A stretch of DNA of 26,010 bases, taken from assembly GCA_964485695.1 (NCBI GenBank), contig CAZAKZ010000079.1:1-26010 (forward strand), given 5' to 3'. The notes beneath the pieces are model-generated. The model was given only the letters and a program-made list of their open reading frames with translations, made no database searches and was not told where the DNA came from. A program made the translations under genes and the position numbers. Below are positions 1 to 8,357 of this stretch, piece by piece (position 1 is the first letter of the stretch; every line of letters begins with the position of its first letter). Origin of the DNA: CAZAKZ01 sp964485695. GTDB lineage: Bacteria > Planctomycetota > JAFGQW01.

Positions 1-26
1 TGTTATGGTGGGGCTGAATCGATTTT

Positions 27-665
27 ATGGACTCTTATGGGGTGAGTAGTTACAAGGACTCTTTTAAGCTCCTGGTGAAAGCAGCGGAGAATGGTGGCGA
101 CTTCTTTACCATGCTGGAGGGAACCTACAAGCGGAGTCAAAAGACCTTCTCGGCCGCCGACGTCAAGAGTGGGCCCATGGCGCCGCCCAGCGAAAAGATG
201 AAGGCGGTCGCCGGCATGGTGGGTTCCTGGACCTGCAAGGGCACATTCGTCCGCGGGCCCGGCGCCAAACCCGGCGACATCACCGGACGCGCTGAGATCC
301 GCAACGTCCTCGGCGGTCATGCGCTCGTGAGGGAGTTTGAAATCGATCCCTCCGACACCTTGCCAATGGCCTACAAGGGAATCGCTTACGTGATCTGGAG
401 CCCACAGAAGAACTGCTACCTGGTTTTCGGGGTCAGCAACTCCGGCGAGGCACACGTCGGGAGGATGTACCACCAGGGAGACAGCTTCGTCTTCACGGGC
501 ACGGGGGTCTCCGACGGCACACCGATCCTTAGTCGATCCGTCATAGACTTCACGGATGACGGCAACGGGATGAAGGTCTGGTCCGAGAAGGGAATCGGAA
601 ACAGCAAGACCTTCCGGTCCTTCGAGGGCGAGTTCAAGAAGGCGAAGCAGGAGAAAAAGATCTGA
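27..665 (+). CDS. DUF1579-like protein
   Basis: A 212-residue protein of unknown function. From about residue 55 it follows the pattern of DUF1579/lipocalin-like proteins: a short helix (PPSEKMKAVAGMVGSW), then alternating strands rich in Gly, Trp and aromatic residues (GRAEIRNVLGGHALVREFEI, YKGIAYVIWSPQKNCY), ending in FRSFEGEFKK. Such proteins are small beta-barrels; no enzyme activity is established for this branch. No signal peptide is visible. ATG 27 is the first start after an in-frame stop at 15-17, but it has no clear Shine-Dalgarno site, so a start at a later Met (for example 177) is possible. It reads toward the peptidase gene, 166 bases away, which has its own promoter candidate. 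The fold call is from pattern only. Confidence 0.75.
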   Translation: MDSYGVSSYKDSFKLLVKAAENGGDFFTMLEGTYKRSQKTFSAADVKSGPMAPPSEKMKAVAGMVGSWTCKGTFVRGPGAKPGDITGRAEIRNVLGGHALVREFEIDPSDTLPMAYKGIAYVIWSPQKNCYLVFGVSNSGEAHVGRMYHQGDSFVFTGTGVSDGTPILSRSVIDFTDDGNGMKVWSEKGIGNSKTFRSFEGEFKKAKQEKKI

Positions 666-710
666 TCTCTCTCGTCGCGCGAGGCGAGGTGGGAATCCGG
701 GCGACCCGGC

Positions 711-740
711 TTGGAAGGCGCACCAGGTTCCTGGTATACT
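711..740 (+). promoter_or_regulatory. Candidate sigma70-type promoter for the M24 peptidase gene
   Basis: TTGGAA (711-716) and TATACT (735-740) are separated by 18 bases, and TGG before TATACT forms an extended -10. Transcription would start near 747, about 85 bases before the chosen start at 832. Seen by eye only. Confidence 0.45.
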
Positions 741-831
741 CTCACCTCGCGATTCGCGATACCCGTTCGAATGGCTTCTACGGGCACGATCCAAGGATCG
801 TCCCCGAAAAATCAGGCTGATGGAGTCCCCT

Positions 832-2220
832 ATGTTTTCCAGAGACGTGTACATCCAGAGACGCGAGGAACTCAGGAACCGGGTCGGCAGCGGCCTGATC
901 CTCTTCCTGGGCAACGAAGAGAGCCCCATGAACTATCCTGCCAATCCCTTTCCCTTCCGGCAGGACAGCTGCTTACTCTACTACTGGGGGCTGGATTTCC
1001 CGGGCCTGGCCGCGGTCCTCGATGCCGACAGCAACACCGAGATCCTCTTCGGAAATGACTTCACCGTCGACGATATCATCTGGATGGGGCCCCAGCAGAC
1101 CCTGGCCGAGAAGGCCCGGCAGGTGGGTGTGGATGCGACCCGCCCCACCGGGGACCTGAAAATCCTCCTGCGAGAGGCCGTGAACCAGGGGCGAAAGGTT
1201 CACTACCTGGTGCCCTATCGGGCCGAGAACCTGGTCAAGATCGAAGACCACACCGGCATCCCCCTCATCCAGGTCTGCGAGAAGGCCTCCGAGGACCTGG
1301 TCCGGGCCGTGGTGGCCCAGCGTTCCATCAAATCCGAGGACGAGGTCCATGAGATCGAGAAGGCCCTGGACATCAGCCACGAGATGAACGCCCTGGCCAT
1401 GCGGATGTCCCGGCCCGGATTGGTGGAGCACGATGTGTACGGTGCGGTTGAAGGCGTCGTCCTGGCCAGGGGTAGCCACGTCTCTTTCCCCGTGATCTTC
1501 TCCATCCACGGCGAGACTCTGCACAACCATCACCACCACAACGAGATGAAGGACGGGGATCTTCTCGTCCTCGATTCGGGGGCGGAATCCCCCCTCCACT
1601 ACGCCAGCGACATCACCCGCACCTTTCCGGTGGGCGGCACGTTCTCCCCGGAACAGAAGGACCTCTACAACGTGGTTCTCGAGGGCCAGACCGAAGCCAT
1701 TTCCATGATCAAGCCCGGCGTCTTCAACCGCGACATCCACCTGCACACGGCCCGGGTGATGGCCGAGGGATTGAAGGGACTGGGATTCATGAAGGGCGAC
1801 ATGAACGACGCCGTGGCCGCCGGAGCCCACGCTCTCTTCTTCCCCCACGGCCTGGGACACATGATCGGCCTGGACGTCCACGACATGGAAGACCTGGGAG
1901 AGCAATACGTCGGGTACGACGAGACCGTGGAGCGGAGCGATCAGTTCGGCCTGGCCTATCTACGCCTGGCCCGGAAGCTGCAACCGGGATTCGTGGTCAC
2001 CGTGGAGCCCGGCATCTACTTCATCCCGGCGCTCATGGACCAGTGGAAATCCCAGAACAAGTTCGCGGACTTCATCGACTACGACAAGGTGCTGGAGTTC
2101 AGGAACTTCGGGGGCATCCGCATCGAGGACGACGTTCTGGTCACCGAGAGCGGAAGCCGGGTCCTGGGCAAACCCATCGCCAGGACGGTGGACGAGGTCG
2201 AGGCGTGGTGCGCGGCGTGA
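832..2220 (+). CDS. M24 family metallopeptidase, aminopeptidase P (Xaa-Pro) type
   Basis: A 462-residue cytoplasmic peptidase. The N-terminal half (about 1-160) is the creatinase-like domain and the C-terminal half the pita-bread M24 domain. All five expected metal ligands can be placed: Asp248 (VLDSGAE), Asp260 (SDITRTF), His343 (HGLGHMIGLDVHD), Glu392 (VTVEPGIYF) and Glu432 (GGIRIEDD). The length matches bacterial aminopeptidase P, which removes an N-terminal residue preceding proline, so an active dinuclear-metal enzyme is expected. The start at 832 is preferred over ATG 820 because GGAG (822-825) lies six bases before it. The gene ends 28 bases from the converging gene at 2249, with no obvious terminator hairpin between. 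An Xaa-Pro dipeptidase is the alternative substrate class. Confidence 0.93.
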   Translation: MFSRDVYIQRREELRNRVGSGLILFLGNEESPMNYPANPFPFRQDSCLLYYWGLDFPGLAAVLDADSNTEILFGNDFTVDDIIWMGPQQTLAEKARQVGVDATRPTGDLKILLREAVNQGRKVHYLVPYRAENLVKIEDHTGIPLIQVCEKASEDLVRAVVAQRSIKSEDEVHEIEKALDISHEMNALAMRMSRPGLVEHDVYGAVEGVVLARGSHVSFPVIFSIHGETLHNHHHHNEMKDGDLLVLDSGAESPLHYASDITRTFPVGGTFSPEQKDLYNVVLEGQTEAISMIKPGVFNRDIHLHTARVMAEGLKGLGFMKGDMNDAVAAGAHALFFPHGLGHMIGLDVHDMEDLGEQYVGYDETVERSDQFGLAYLRLARKLQPGFVVTVEPGIYFIPALMDQWKSQNKFADFIDYDKVLEFRNFGGIRIEDDVLVTESGSRVLGKPIARTVDEVEAWCAA

Positions 2221-2248
2221 GCGCTGAATTTTATTGCAGTGAAATTGG

Positions 2249-3733
2249 TCAGTCGTTCAGCCATTCGCGGAAATCCATGGAGATTGCCTCCATGGTCTTC
2301 TTGAACCACTTCTCGAAGCGCTTCGGGGGATGGCCGGGGCCGGGGCGGGACAGGAAGTCGAGCCAGGTCTGGTTGTGCTCCTCCAGGAAATAGGACATGT
2401 AGCAGACGCCGAGGAGGTCCAGCTCCTGGGACAGCTCGTTCATTTTCTTCGAGCAGAGCACACGAAGGCCCGGTACGGGGCGGTCGCTGTAGAAGTCCCG
2501 GACGGCTTTCTTGATCTGCCGCAGGTTTCGCCCCTCCAGCTTGGGCACCTTGACCTCGTTGTCGTACTCGCCGAGGGTGACCCACTGGACCCGGGCGTCG
2601 CCGAAGATGGCGATCTCGGCGTGATGGCCGCAGGCCACCTTGATCCAGGCGGGAACGCCGCGGCCGTAGTAGAATCGCTCCATGAGGCCGAGGCCGAGGG
2701 CGGAGACGATGCTGTACTTCCAGGCCGGGGTCCCCAGGTGCACGCAGTGGCCCAGGCCGTCCCAGGTGCAGCTCTGGGTCTGCTTGCAGAGCTCGGCATA
2801 CTTGTCCGAGAATCCGAAGCTCTTCTTGAACGCATCCAGGAACCGCCCGAATCCCGGCTCTCCCGACAACACGTAGTCGAGGCTCACGGGCACCCGGATG
2901 AGTGCCTTGTCCCGCTTCTTCACCTCGAAGGTGTTGACGAACCAGTCCCGCGCCTGCTGCTGCCGCTGGGCCAGCTCCCGGGCCGCGTCGCGGCCGTCCA
3001 CGGTGATAACCCGGCACCGCCCCGCCTGGGCGCCGTAGGCCAGCTCCTCGGTACGCTCCCTGAGCCGGGCGAGGATGGGCACCAGCTTGGCTTCCTCGTG
3101 GGTGTACCACTCCTGTTCCCAGACCTTGTCACCCCGCTCCTTCCGCACCTCGGACAGGCTGCGCCAGAAAAATCCCTGGTAGAGGGTCCAGTCCTTTCGC
3201 GCCGACTTCAGGTAGGACAGGAGCGCCTTCTTGATCCAGCCCTGTCTGAAGTAGACGTAGCCGTCTGCCGTCATGCGGTCCTTGGTGGCCAGGTAGGCGG
3301 CTCGGGCCGTGGGATACCAGGCCTCGGGCCCCTTGACGTGGCCGAGGGCCTCCCTCGCCCGGTCGTGGTCCGGGTGGAACGCCACCACCCGGCGCAGCAG
3401 GCGCAGGCCGTCCTTCTTCAGCCCCTGGGTCTCGAGGGCCCACGCGGCCAGGGTGAAGAGCGGCTTCGCCCGCCGGTCGTTGATGGCCCGCAGCCGGACC
3501 TTGATCCGCGGATCGAGATCCTTGCCCCGCTTGATCTTTGCCACCTCGTCGCCCGAGAGCTTCCGGAGGACGCAAGCCAGGGTGACCATCTCGACGGTGC
3601 CGCCTTCCACGGAGAGGATGTCCCCGCGGACCAGGGTGCCGTCCTGGAGTTTCACCAGGTCCTGGGCCGGGCCGGGGGTACAGAGCAGGAGAAAGCCGAT
3701 CACCGCCATCGCCGGTCGGGTGAATCTCACCAT
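2249..3733 (-). CDS. Exported protein of unknown function, paralogue of the gene at 3745-5238
   Basis: A 494-residue protein with a signal peptide (MVRFTRPAMAVIGFLLLCTP, cleavage near GPAQ). After it comes a short beta segment (VKLQDGTLVRGDILSVEGG, like the 'required for export' strands in many planctomycete secreted proteins), a helical Arg/Lys-rich middle with TPR-like spacing, and a conserved C-terminal half. That half includes VPAWIKVACGHHAEIAIFGD and VPKLEG. It aligns along its whole length with its upstream neighbour, at roughly half identical residues by eye. The start at 3733 is chosen because it gives a clean signal peptide; an upstream ATG at 3760 overlaps the neighbour's end. Only 11 bases separate the two genes, so they are surely co-transcribed. 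I do not recognise a named family; a dead relative of the peptidase-MA/DUF1570 group is possible (see findings). Confidence 0.8.
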   Translation of the reverse strand: MVRFTRPAMAVIGFLLLCTPGPAQDLVKLQDGTLVRGDILSVEGGTVEMVTLACVLRKLSGDEVAKIKRGKDLDPRIKVRLRAINDRRAKPLFTLAAWALETQGLKKDGLRLLRRVVAFHPDHDRAREALGHVKGPEAWYPTARAAYLATKDRMTADGYVYFRQGWIKKALLSYLKSARKDWTLYQGFFWRSLSEVRKERGDKVWEQEWYTHEEAKLVPILARLRERTEELAYGAQAGRCRVITVDGRDAARELAQRQQQARDWFVNTFEVKKRDKALIRVPVSLDYVLSGEPGFGRFLDAFKKSFGFSDKYAELCKQTQSCTWDGLGHCVHLGTPAWKYSIVSALGLGLMERFYYGRGVPAWIKVACGHHAEIAIFGDARVQWVTLGEYDNEVKVPKLEGRNLRQIKKAVRDFYSDRPVPGLRVLCSKKMNELSQELDLLGVCYMSYFLEEHNQTWLDFLSRPGPGHPPKRFEKWFKKTMEAISMDFREWLND

Positions 3734-3744
3734 GGTGGATACGC

Positions 3745-5238
3745 TTACATGCCCAGCCATTTTCGGAGCTCCTGATCCATGGCCTCGAACGTCATCTGGA
3801 AGTGGTGCTCGAACCGCTCCCGCACGTTGTTGAAGCGTTTGGCCCCCTTGTTGGTGAGGAACTTGAGCCACTTCTCCTTGTGTTCCTCGAGTAGGAACTG
3901 CATGTAGACCGTACCGAGGGTGTCCAGCTCCTGGGTCAGCTCGTTCATGTCCTTCACGCTGAGGACGCGCAGCGAGGGCATGGGCCTATCCTTGTAATAC
4001 TCCCGCACGGCATCCTTGATCTGTTTCATGCCGTGGCCTTCGAGCTTGGGAACCTCGATCTCCTGGTCGTAGGCCCCCAGGTGGACCCACTGGACCCGCA
4101 CGTCGCCGAAGATGGCCAGCTCGGCGTGGTGGCCGCTGGCCACCATGATCCAGGCGGGGCATTTCCCTCCGGCGTAGAAGTTCCGCAACATGGCGAGGCC
4201 CATGTGGGAGACGAGGCTGTACTTCCAGGCCTGCTTGCCGAGGTGGCCGCAGTAGAACATGCCGTTCGCGGTGTTCCCGGTGCGGAGGCACAGCTCATAC
4301 CGCGCCTGGGAAATGCTCCTTTTCTTCTTGCGATCATCCAGGTAACGCCGGAAGGCCTCATCGCCCGACAGCACGAAGTCCACCTTGAGCGGATGCTTCT
4401 TTATGTAGGAACGCCGTTTTTCCACCTCGAAGGTCTCCACGAACCAGTCGCGCGCCTTCTGTTGGCGCTCGGCGGCCTCCCGGGATTCTTCCCGGCCCAG
4501 GTAGCAGAAGACCTTGCAGGTGCCGACGTGGGCCGCGTGGCAATCGTCCCCCGTGACTTCCTCGATGCGCTTCAGCGTCTTGACGAGCTTGGCCTCCTCG
4601 CCGGAGTACCACTCCTTCTTCCAGATCCTGTCGCCGCGCTCCTTGCGGATTTCCGCCAGGGACCGCCACTCAAAACCACGGACCAGGACCCAGTCCTTGG
4701 GCGACGCCTTGAGAAAGGAGGCGAGTTCTTTCTTGATCCATCCCCGCTTGATGTAGACGTATCCGTCGGCCTTCATCCGCTCCCGGACGGCGGTATACGC
4801 AGCCCGGGCGTCCGGGTACCAGGTGCCTAAGGCATGGACCTGGCCGAGCAGTTCCCGAGCCCGGGGGCCTGCCGGCTTGAAGGCGACGACCCGTCTGAGG
4901 AGCCGCCGGGCGTCCTTCTTCAGGCCGCGCGCCTGGAGGGCCCACTCGGCGACCTTCATGAGGGCCTCCGGATCCCGGGCGTCGATGGTCTTCAGCCGCA
5001 GCACCACCCGCGGCGAGAGCCCCTTGCCCCGGCGCACGTCCGCCACTTCGTCGCCGGAGATCGTCTTCAGCTCGCACGCGGGGGTGACGATCTCGACGTC
5101 CCCGTCCACCACGGCGAGGATGTCGCCGCGGACCACTTTGCCGTCCGTGAGCTTGACAAAGTCCTGGGCGGCGCCAAGCGCCGGGAAGAGGAGGAGGCCG
5201 GTGAGGAGGAAGGCAGCGGTACACGGGATTGATTTCAT
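3745..5238 (-). CDS. Exported protein of unknown function, first of a tandem paralogous pair
   Basis: A 497-residue protein with a signal peptide (MKSIPCTAAFLLTGLLLFPA, cleavage near LGAAQ). The mature N-terminus starts with the same beta segment as its paralogue (VKLTDGKVVRGDILAVVDGD), followed by an Arg/Lys-rich helical region (about 75-200) and a conserved region with ARDWFVETFEVEKR, VDFVLSGDEAFRRYLD and CPAWIMVASGHHAELAIFGD. GAGG stands five bases before the start. It is the first gene of the pair and lies 35 bases downstream of the four-CxxC protein gene, so the three may form one transcript. Probably periplasmic or surface-located. The function is unknown; the two copies have diverged considerably, pointing to an old duplication with both kept. 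Confidence 0.82.
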   Translation of the reverse strand: MKSIPCTAAFLLTGLLLFPALGAAQDFVKLTDGKVVRGDILAVVDGDVEIVTPACELKTISGDEVADVRRGKGLSPRVVLRLKTIDARDPEALMKVAEWALQARGLKKDARRLLRRVVAFKPAGPRARELLGQVHALGTWYPDARAAYTAVRERMKADGYVYIKRGWIKKELASFLKASPKDWVLVRGFEWRSLAEIRKERGDRIWKKEWYSGEEAKLVKTLKRIEEVTGDDCHAAHVGTCKVFCYLGREESREAAERQQKARDWFVETFEVEKRRSYIKKHPLKVDFVLSGDEAFRRYLDDRKKKRSISQARYELCLRTGNTANGMFYCGHLGKQAWKYSLVSHMGLAMLRNFYAGGKCPAWIMVASGHHAELAIFGDVRVQWVHLGAYDQEIEVPKLEGHGMKQIKDAVREYYKDRPMPSLRVLSVKDMNELTQELDTLGTVYMQFLLEEHKEKWLKFLTNKGAKRFNNVRERFEHHFQMTFEAMDQELRKWLGM

Positions 5239-5273
5239 GGTTCCCTCACGGTCCAGTGCATTGAAAAACAGGT

Positions 5274-5807
5274 TCAGGCGAGGAACACGGGCGAGTCGAT
5301 GTTCTCCGGCACGCCGGGGAAGTGCGTCTCCACGAATTTACCGAAGGTGTCTCGGGTCTTCTTGCTGAGCTTGCTCTGGACACTCTCGTGGCACGTCTCG
5401 CAGACGGCCATCTTGCGCACCAGCTCGTAGTCGGACATGAAGTAGCCGGCGATGACGAAGGCGTCGGCGTGGTTCCTCGGCTTCTGGCATCCGGCGCACT
5501 CGAGGCCCTCGGGATCGGCCTCGGCCATCCACTGCTCCTGGACGGTCTGGAGGGCGGCGAGGGATTCCTCGGAGCACTCCTTGGCCATGTTGTTGGCGCA
5601 GGTGGAGCACATGGCCATCTCCATGACGGCCTCACCACCTCGGATCACCTTCTCGACGATGTGGAGGTCCGCATCCATCAGGTCCGTGGCGCACACCAGG
5701 CAGGTGCGGAAGGGCGTCCCGGAATATACGGATTTGAGGATGTCGGGCACACCGGACTCCCCCAGGACCCCCTCGTCCCGGTCCGGTTGAATGGGGTCGT
5801 TGTCCAT
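5274..5807 (-). CDS. Small protein with four CxxC pairs, internally duplicated, probable zinc binder
   Basis: A 177-residue protein without signal peptide or membrane segment. Four CxxC pairs are visible: Cys36/39, Cys67/70, Cys104/107 and Cys136/139. They form two units with nearly the same spacing (31 and 32 residues between the first Cys of each pair), so the protein looks like a tandem duplication of a zinc-ribbon-like module. Each unit has a hydrophobic, Met-rich segment before its second pair (VMEMAMCSTC; VRKMAVCETC). The N-terminus is acidic. AGGAGG lies 12 bases before the start, a little far, and a perfect palindrome sits just upstream of it. The gene is 84 bases downstream of queC and 35 bases upstream of the exported pair. 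I know no named family; metal binding is inferred from the cysteines. Confidence 0.75.
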   Translation of the reverse strand: MDNDPIQPDRDEGVLGESGVPDILKSVYSGTPFRTCLVCATDLMDADLHIVEKVIRGGEAVMEMAMCSTCANNMAKECSEESLAALQTVQEQWMAEADPEGLECAGCQKPRNHADAFVIAGYFMSDYELVRKMAVCETCHESVQSKLSKKTRDTFGKFVETHFPGVPENIDSPVFLA

Positions 5808-5828
5808 GACGGCTTCGTGCCTCCTAGC

Positions 5829-5843
5829 TTGTTCTGAACAAGG
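5829..5843. promoter_or_regulatory. Perfect 15-bp palindrome, operator candidate
   Basis: CTTGTTCTGAACAAG is perfectly symmetric about its central base (7+1+7). It sits between queC and the four-CxxC gene, directly upstream of that gene's AGGAGG. There is no T-run, so it suits a dimeric repressor site better than a terminator. The cognate regulator is unknown. Confidence 0.4.
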
Positions 5844-5891
5844 TAGCCCGATCCAGCACGGTTCGCCAGAAAAATTGGAGAGAGGCCCGGA

Positions 5892-6587
5892 TTATTGCAG
5901 CAGGGGGTCCTGAATGTCGGCCTCCCTGAATCCCTGGGCCCGGAGCCGGCAGCTGTCGCACCGCCCGCAGGGCGCACCCCGGGGCGTGGGATCGTAACAG
6001 GACCACGTCAGGCCGTAGTCCACGCCCAGGGAGGTCCCCTTTTGGATGATCTCGGCCTTTGTCAGACAAAGGAGCGGCGCGTGGATCTTCACGGGGATGC
6101 GTCCCTCCACCGCGGCCCGGGTGGCCAGATTGGCCATGCGTGTGAAGGCCTCGATGTAGTCCGGGCGACAGTCGGGATATCCCGAATAGTCCACGGCGTT
6201 GACGCCGATGAAGATGTCCCCGCTCTCCAGGGTTTCGGACCAGGCCAGGGCCAGGGACAGGAAGACCGTGTTCCGGGCCGGCACGTAGGTCGAGGGGATG
6301 GCTTCACCCATGGCGGCCTCGTCGCGGTCCCGGGGCACGGCCCCGTCCCCGGTGAGGGCGGAACCACGGAAGATCCCGGGATCCAGCCGCATCGTCACGT
6401 GGTGCTCCACGCCGAGGTCCTCGACCACGCGCCGGGCCGCCTCCACCTCCCGGGCGTGGCGCTGGCCGTATTCCACGGTGAGGGCGTGCGGCTCGAATCC
6501 CTCGGCCCGGGCCACAGCCAGGCAGGTGGACGAATCCAGGCCCCCGCTCAGGAGCACCACGGCCGGAGGTTTCGAGGTCTCCCTCAT
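5892..6587 (-). CDS. queC: 7-cyano-7-deazaguanine synthase QueC
   Basis: A 231-residue enzyme that converts 7-carboxy-7-deazaguanine and ammonia to preQ0 with ATP, the last step to the precursor of queuosine in tRNA. The PP-loop ATP motif SGGLDSS is at residues 14-20, and the C-terminal zinc site is Cys197, Cys207, Cys210 and Cys213 (CYDPTPRGAPCGRCDSC). Internal QueC signatures include VEYGQRH, YVPARNTVFLSLALAWSE and GVNAVDYSGYPDCRPDY. Length and all key residues fit an active enzyme. The ATG at 6587 overlaps the ftcD stop (ATGA, 6584-6587), so translation is coupled to ftcD. No other queuosine gene (queD, queE, folE) lies in the window. A preQ1 riboswitch would have to lie upstream of ftcD; none is visible there. 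Confidence 0.97.
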   Translation of the reverse strand: MRETSKPPAVVLLSGGLDSSTCLAVARAEGFEPHALTVEYGQRHAREVEAARRVVEDLGVEHHVTMRLDPGIFRGSALTGDGAVPRDRDEAAMGEAIPSTYVPARNTVFLSLALAWSETLESGDIFIGVNAVDYSGYPDCRPDYIEAFTRMANLATRAAVEGRIPVKIHAPLLCLTKAEIIQKGTSLGVDYGLTWSCYDPTPRGAPCGRCDSCRLRAQGFREADIQDPLLQ

Positions 6588-8290
6588 TCCTGAAGCGCCT
6601 CTTCCACAAGCTTCTCCATCACCGCCTTCACCACGACGTCGGCCTCCTTGCGCACCTCGTCGAGCAGGGCCGAGGCCCGGTCGGCCATATCCCTGGCCCA
6701 GGTCTTGTCGGTGATGCCGGCCAGGTTGATCATCACGTTCATGGCGGCGCCCTCGGCTCCGGCCCGGAACATGGCCGCAGCCACGCCCGCGTCGGACCGG
6801 GCGTTGGGATTGCCGTGCTTCGCCGCCTTCCCTGTCAGGTCCAGGGCTTCCCGGATGCGGCCGAGCACCTCGAAGGGCACCTCGGTGGCGCCCCGGGTGG
6901 CCGCCTGGACCGCGGCCTCCTTGGCGGCCCGGGCCTCGTCGGTCCTGGCCTTCATGCGGAAGGCGTCCATGAGGAGGTTGAAGGCGTCGGTGTCCCGGTC
7001 CACGTCGTCGAGGAAGGCGTCCTTCAGGGCCTGAGCCTTGACTCCGACCTCTTCCATCATCGCCCAGTCGTCCTCCTGGCCGGTGCGGCCGTGGGTGAGA
7101 GCGCCCACCATGGCGGCGAGGCCGCACCCCAGCGCGGCGCTCAGCGCCGACACCGAACCCCCGCCCGGCGCGGGCGAGTCACTGGCCAGCTCCTCGGTGA
7201 AACCACGGCAGGTCATCTCCACGAGAGAGCCCGACCGGTCGCGGATGGCGTACTCGATGATGCCCTTCAAGGGATCGAAGGCGCCGATATCGCTCAGCCC
7301 GAGGGACCGGACGGCCGTGTGCACCAGCTCCATCTCGGACACGCCCGTGGACTTTCCCGCCCGGGCGAGGTAGTGGCGGCCGGCATCGAGGAGCGAATCC
7401 AGGGGCACCAGGCCTACCAGCTCGGATCCGGTCACCCGGAGCCCCCGCTTGGCTGCCTCGTCGCACACGGTATCAAACACCTTGTGTATGGAGGTGACCT
7501 TGTAGTTGGTGAGGTTGCAGGACACCTGGGCCGCGCCGTACTCCTCGATGTACCAGCCCACGCCCGCCACCTCCTGGAGCAGGCCGGGAATCTTCACGGG
7601 TGAGCCGTCCGGATGCCGGATGATCTCGCCGTCGGGATACGACGTGCGCTTGGCCCGGCCGCTCTCGCGGATGGTCAGGGCGATGTCGCTGGCCTTCTTC
7701 CGGTCGCGGGTGTTCAGGGTGATGTTGTAGGCGATGAGGAAGGGCCGGGCGCCGACCTGGGTGGCGCCGGACCGGGCCACCGACTCGCTCCACATCTTCG
7801 GCCCGAAGTCGGGCAGCACTTCACCGGCCTTGAGCTTTGCCTCGAGACCGTCGTACTCTCCGGCCCGGACAAAGGCGAGCTTCTTGCGTTCTTCGCTCGA
7901 GGCCGCTTCGCCGTAGAGATACACGGGAATGCCCAGCTCTTCACCGATTCTCCGGCCCACCTCGCGGGCCCACCCGGCGCAGTCCTCCAGGGTGCACCCG
8001 GCCACCGGCACGAAGGGGCACACGTCGGTGGCGCCCTGGCGCGGATGCTCTCCCTTGTGGTTGCGCATGTCCACCAGCGACCGGGTGATCTTCACCAGCT
8101 GGAAGGCGGCCTCCTTCACCGGCTCGGGCGATCCCACGAAGGTGAACACCGTGCGGTGGGTGGCCTTGCCCGGATCCATGTCCAGAAGCCGGACGCCGTC
8201 CACGGCCTCCACGGCGGCGGCCACGGCCTCGAGCACCTTGGAATCCCGGCCTTCACTGATATTGGGAACACATTCGACTATGGGATTCAT
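6584..8290 (-). CDS. ftcD: Bifunctional glutamate formimidoyltransferase / formimidotetrahydrofolate cyclodeaminase
   Basis: A 568-residue fusion with the domain order of animal FTCD. Residues 1 to about 180 are the formimidoyltransferase N-domain (ECVPNISEGRD near the start; His82 in KGEHPRQGATDVCPF, at the same number as the catalytic His82 of the mammalian enzyme). About 180-300 is its C-domain (SGATQVGARPFLIAYNITLN). From about 365 follows the four-helix cyclodeaminase (ELASDSPAPGGGSVSALSAA). The enzyme moves the formimino group of formiminoglutamate (histidine breakdown) to tetrahydrofolate and then releases ammonia to give methenyl-THF. The start at 8290 has GGAG seven bases upstream; an in-frame extension to 8383 lacks such support and overlaps the acylase gene. 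No other hut genes are in view. Coupled to queC by ATGA. Confidence 0.95.
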   Translation of the reverse strand: MNPIVECVPNISEGRDSKVLEAVAAAVEAVDGVRLLDMDPGKATHRTVFTFVGSPEPVKEAAFQLVKITRSLVDMRNHKGEHPRQGATDVCPFVPVAGCTLEDCAGWAREVGRRIGEELGIPVYLYGEAASSEERKKLAFVRAGEYDGLEAKLKAGEVLPDFGPKMWSESVARSGATQVGARPFLIAYNITLNTRDRKKASDIALTIRESGRAKRTSYPDGEIIRHPDGSPVKIPGLLQEVAGVGWYIEEYGAAQVSCNLTNYKVTSIHKVFDTVCDEAAKRGLRVTGSELVGLVPLDSLLDAGRHYLARAGKSTGVSEMELVHTAVRSLGLSDIGAFDPLKGIIEYAIRDRSGSLVEMTCRGFTEELASDSPAPGGGSVSALSAALGCGLAAMVGALTHGRTGQEDDWAMMEEVGVKAQALKDAFLDDVDRDTDAFNLLMDAFRMKARTDEARAAKEAAVQAATRGATEVPFEVLGRIREALDLTGKAAKHGNPNARSDAGVAAAMFRAGAEGAAMNVMINLAGITDKTWARDMADRASALLDEVRKEADVVVKAVMEKLVEEALQE

Positions 8291-8357
8291 CACGCGTCTC
8301 CATGGGCTGTTATGGGTGGATCGAATTTCCCCGGAAATCCCCGGGTTGATTTTGATC

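Noticed and set aside
2221..2248. Possible bidirectional terminator between convergent genes
   Set aside because: Only 28 bases and no inverted repeat or T-run is present.
8291..8357. preQ1 riboswitch or terminator upstream of ftcD-queC
   Set aside because: CCCCGG/CCGGGG-type pairing is possible, but neither a T-run nor the preQ1 pseudoknot pattern is visible.
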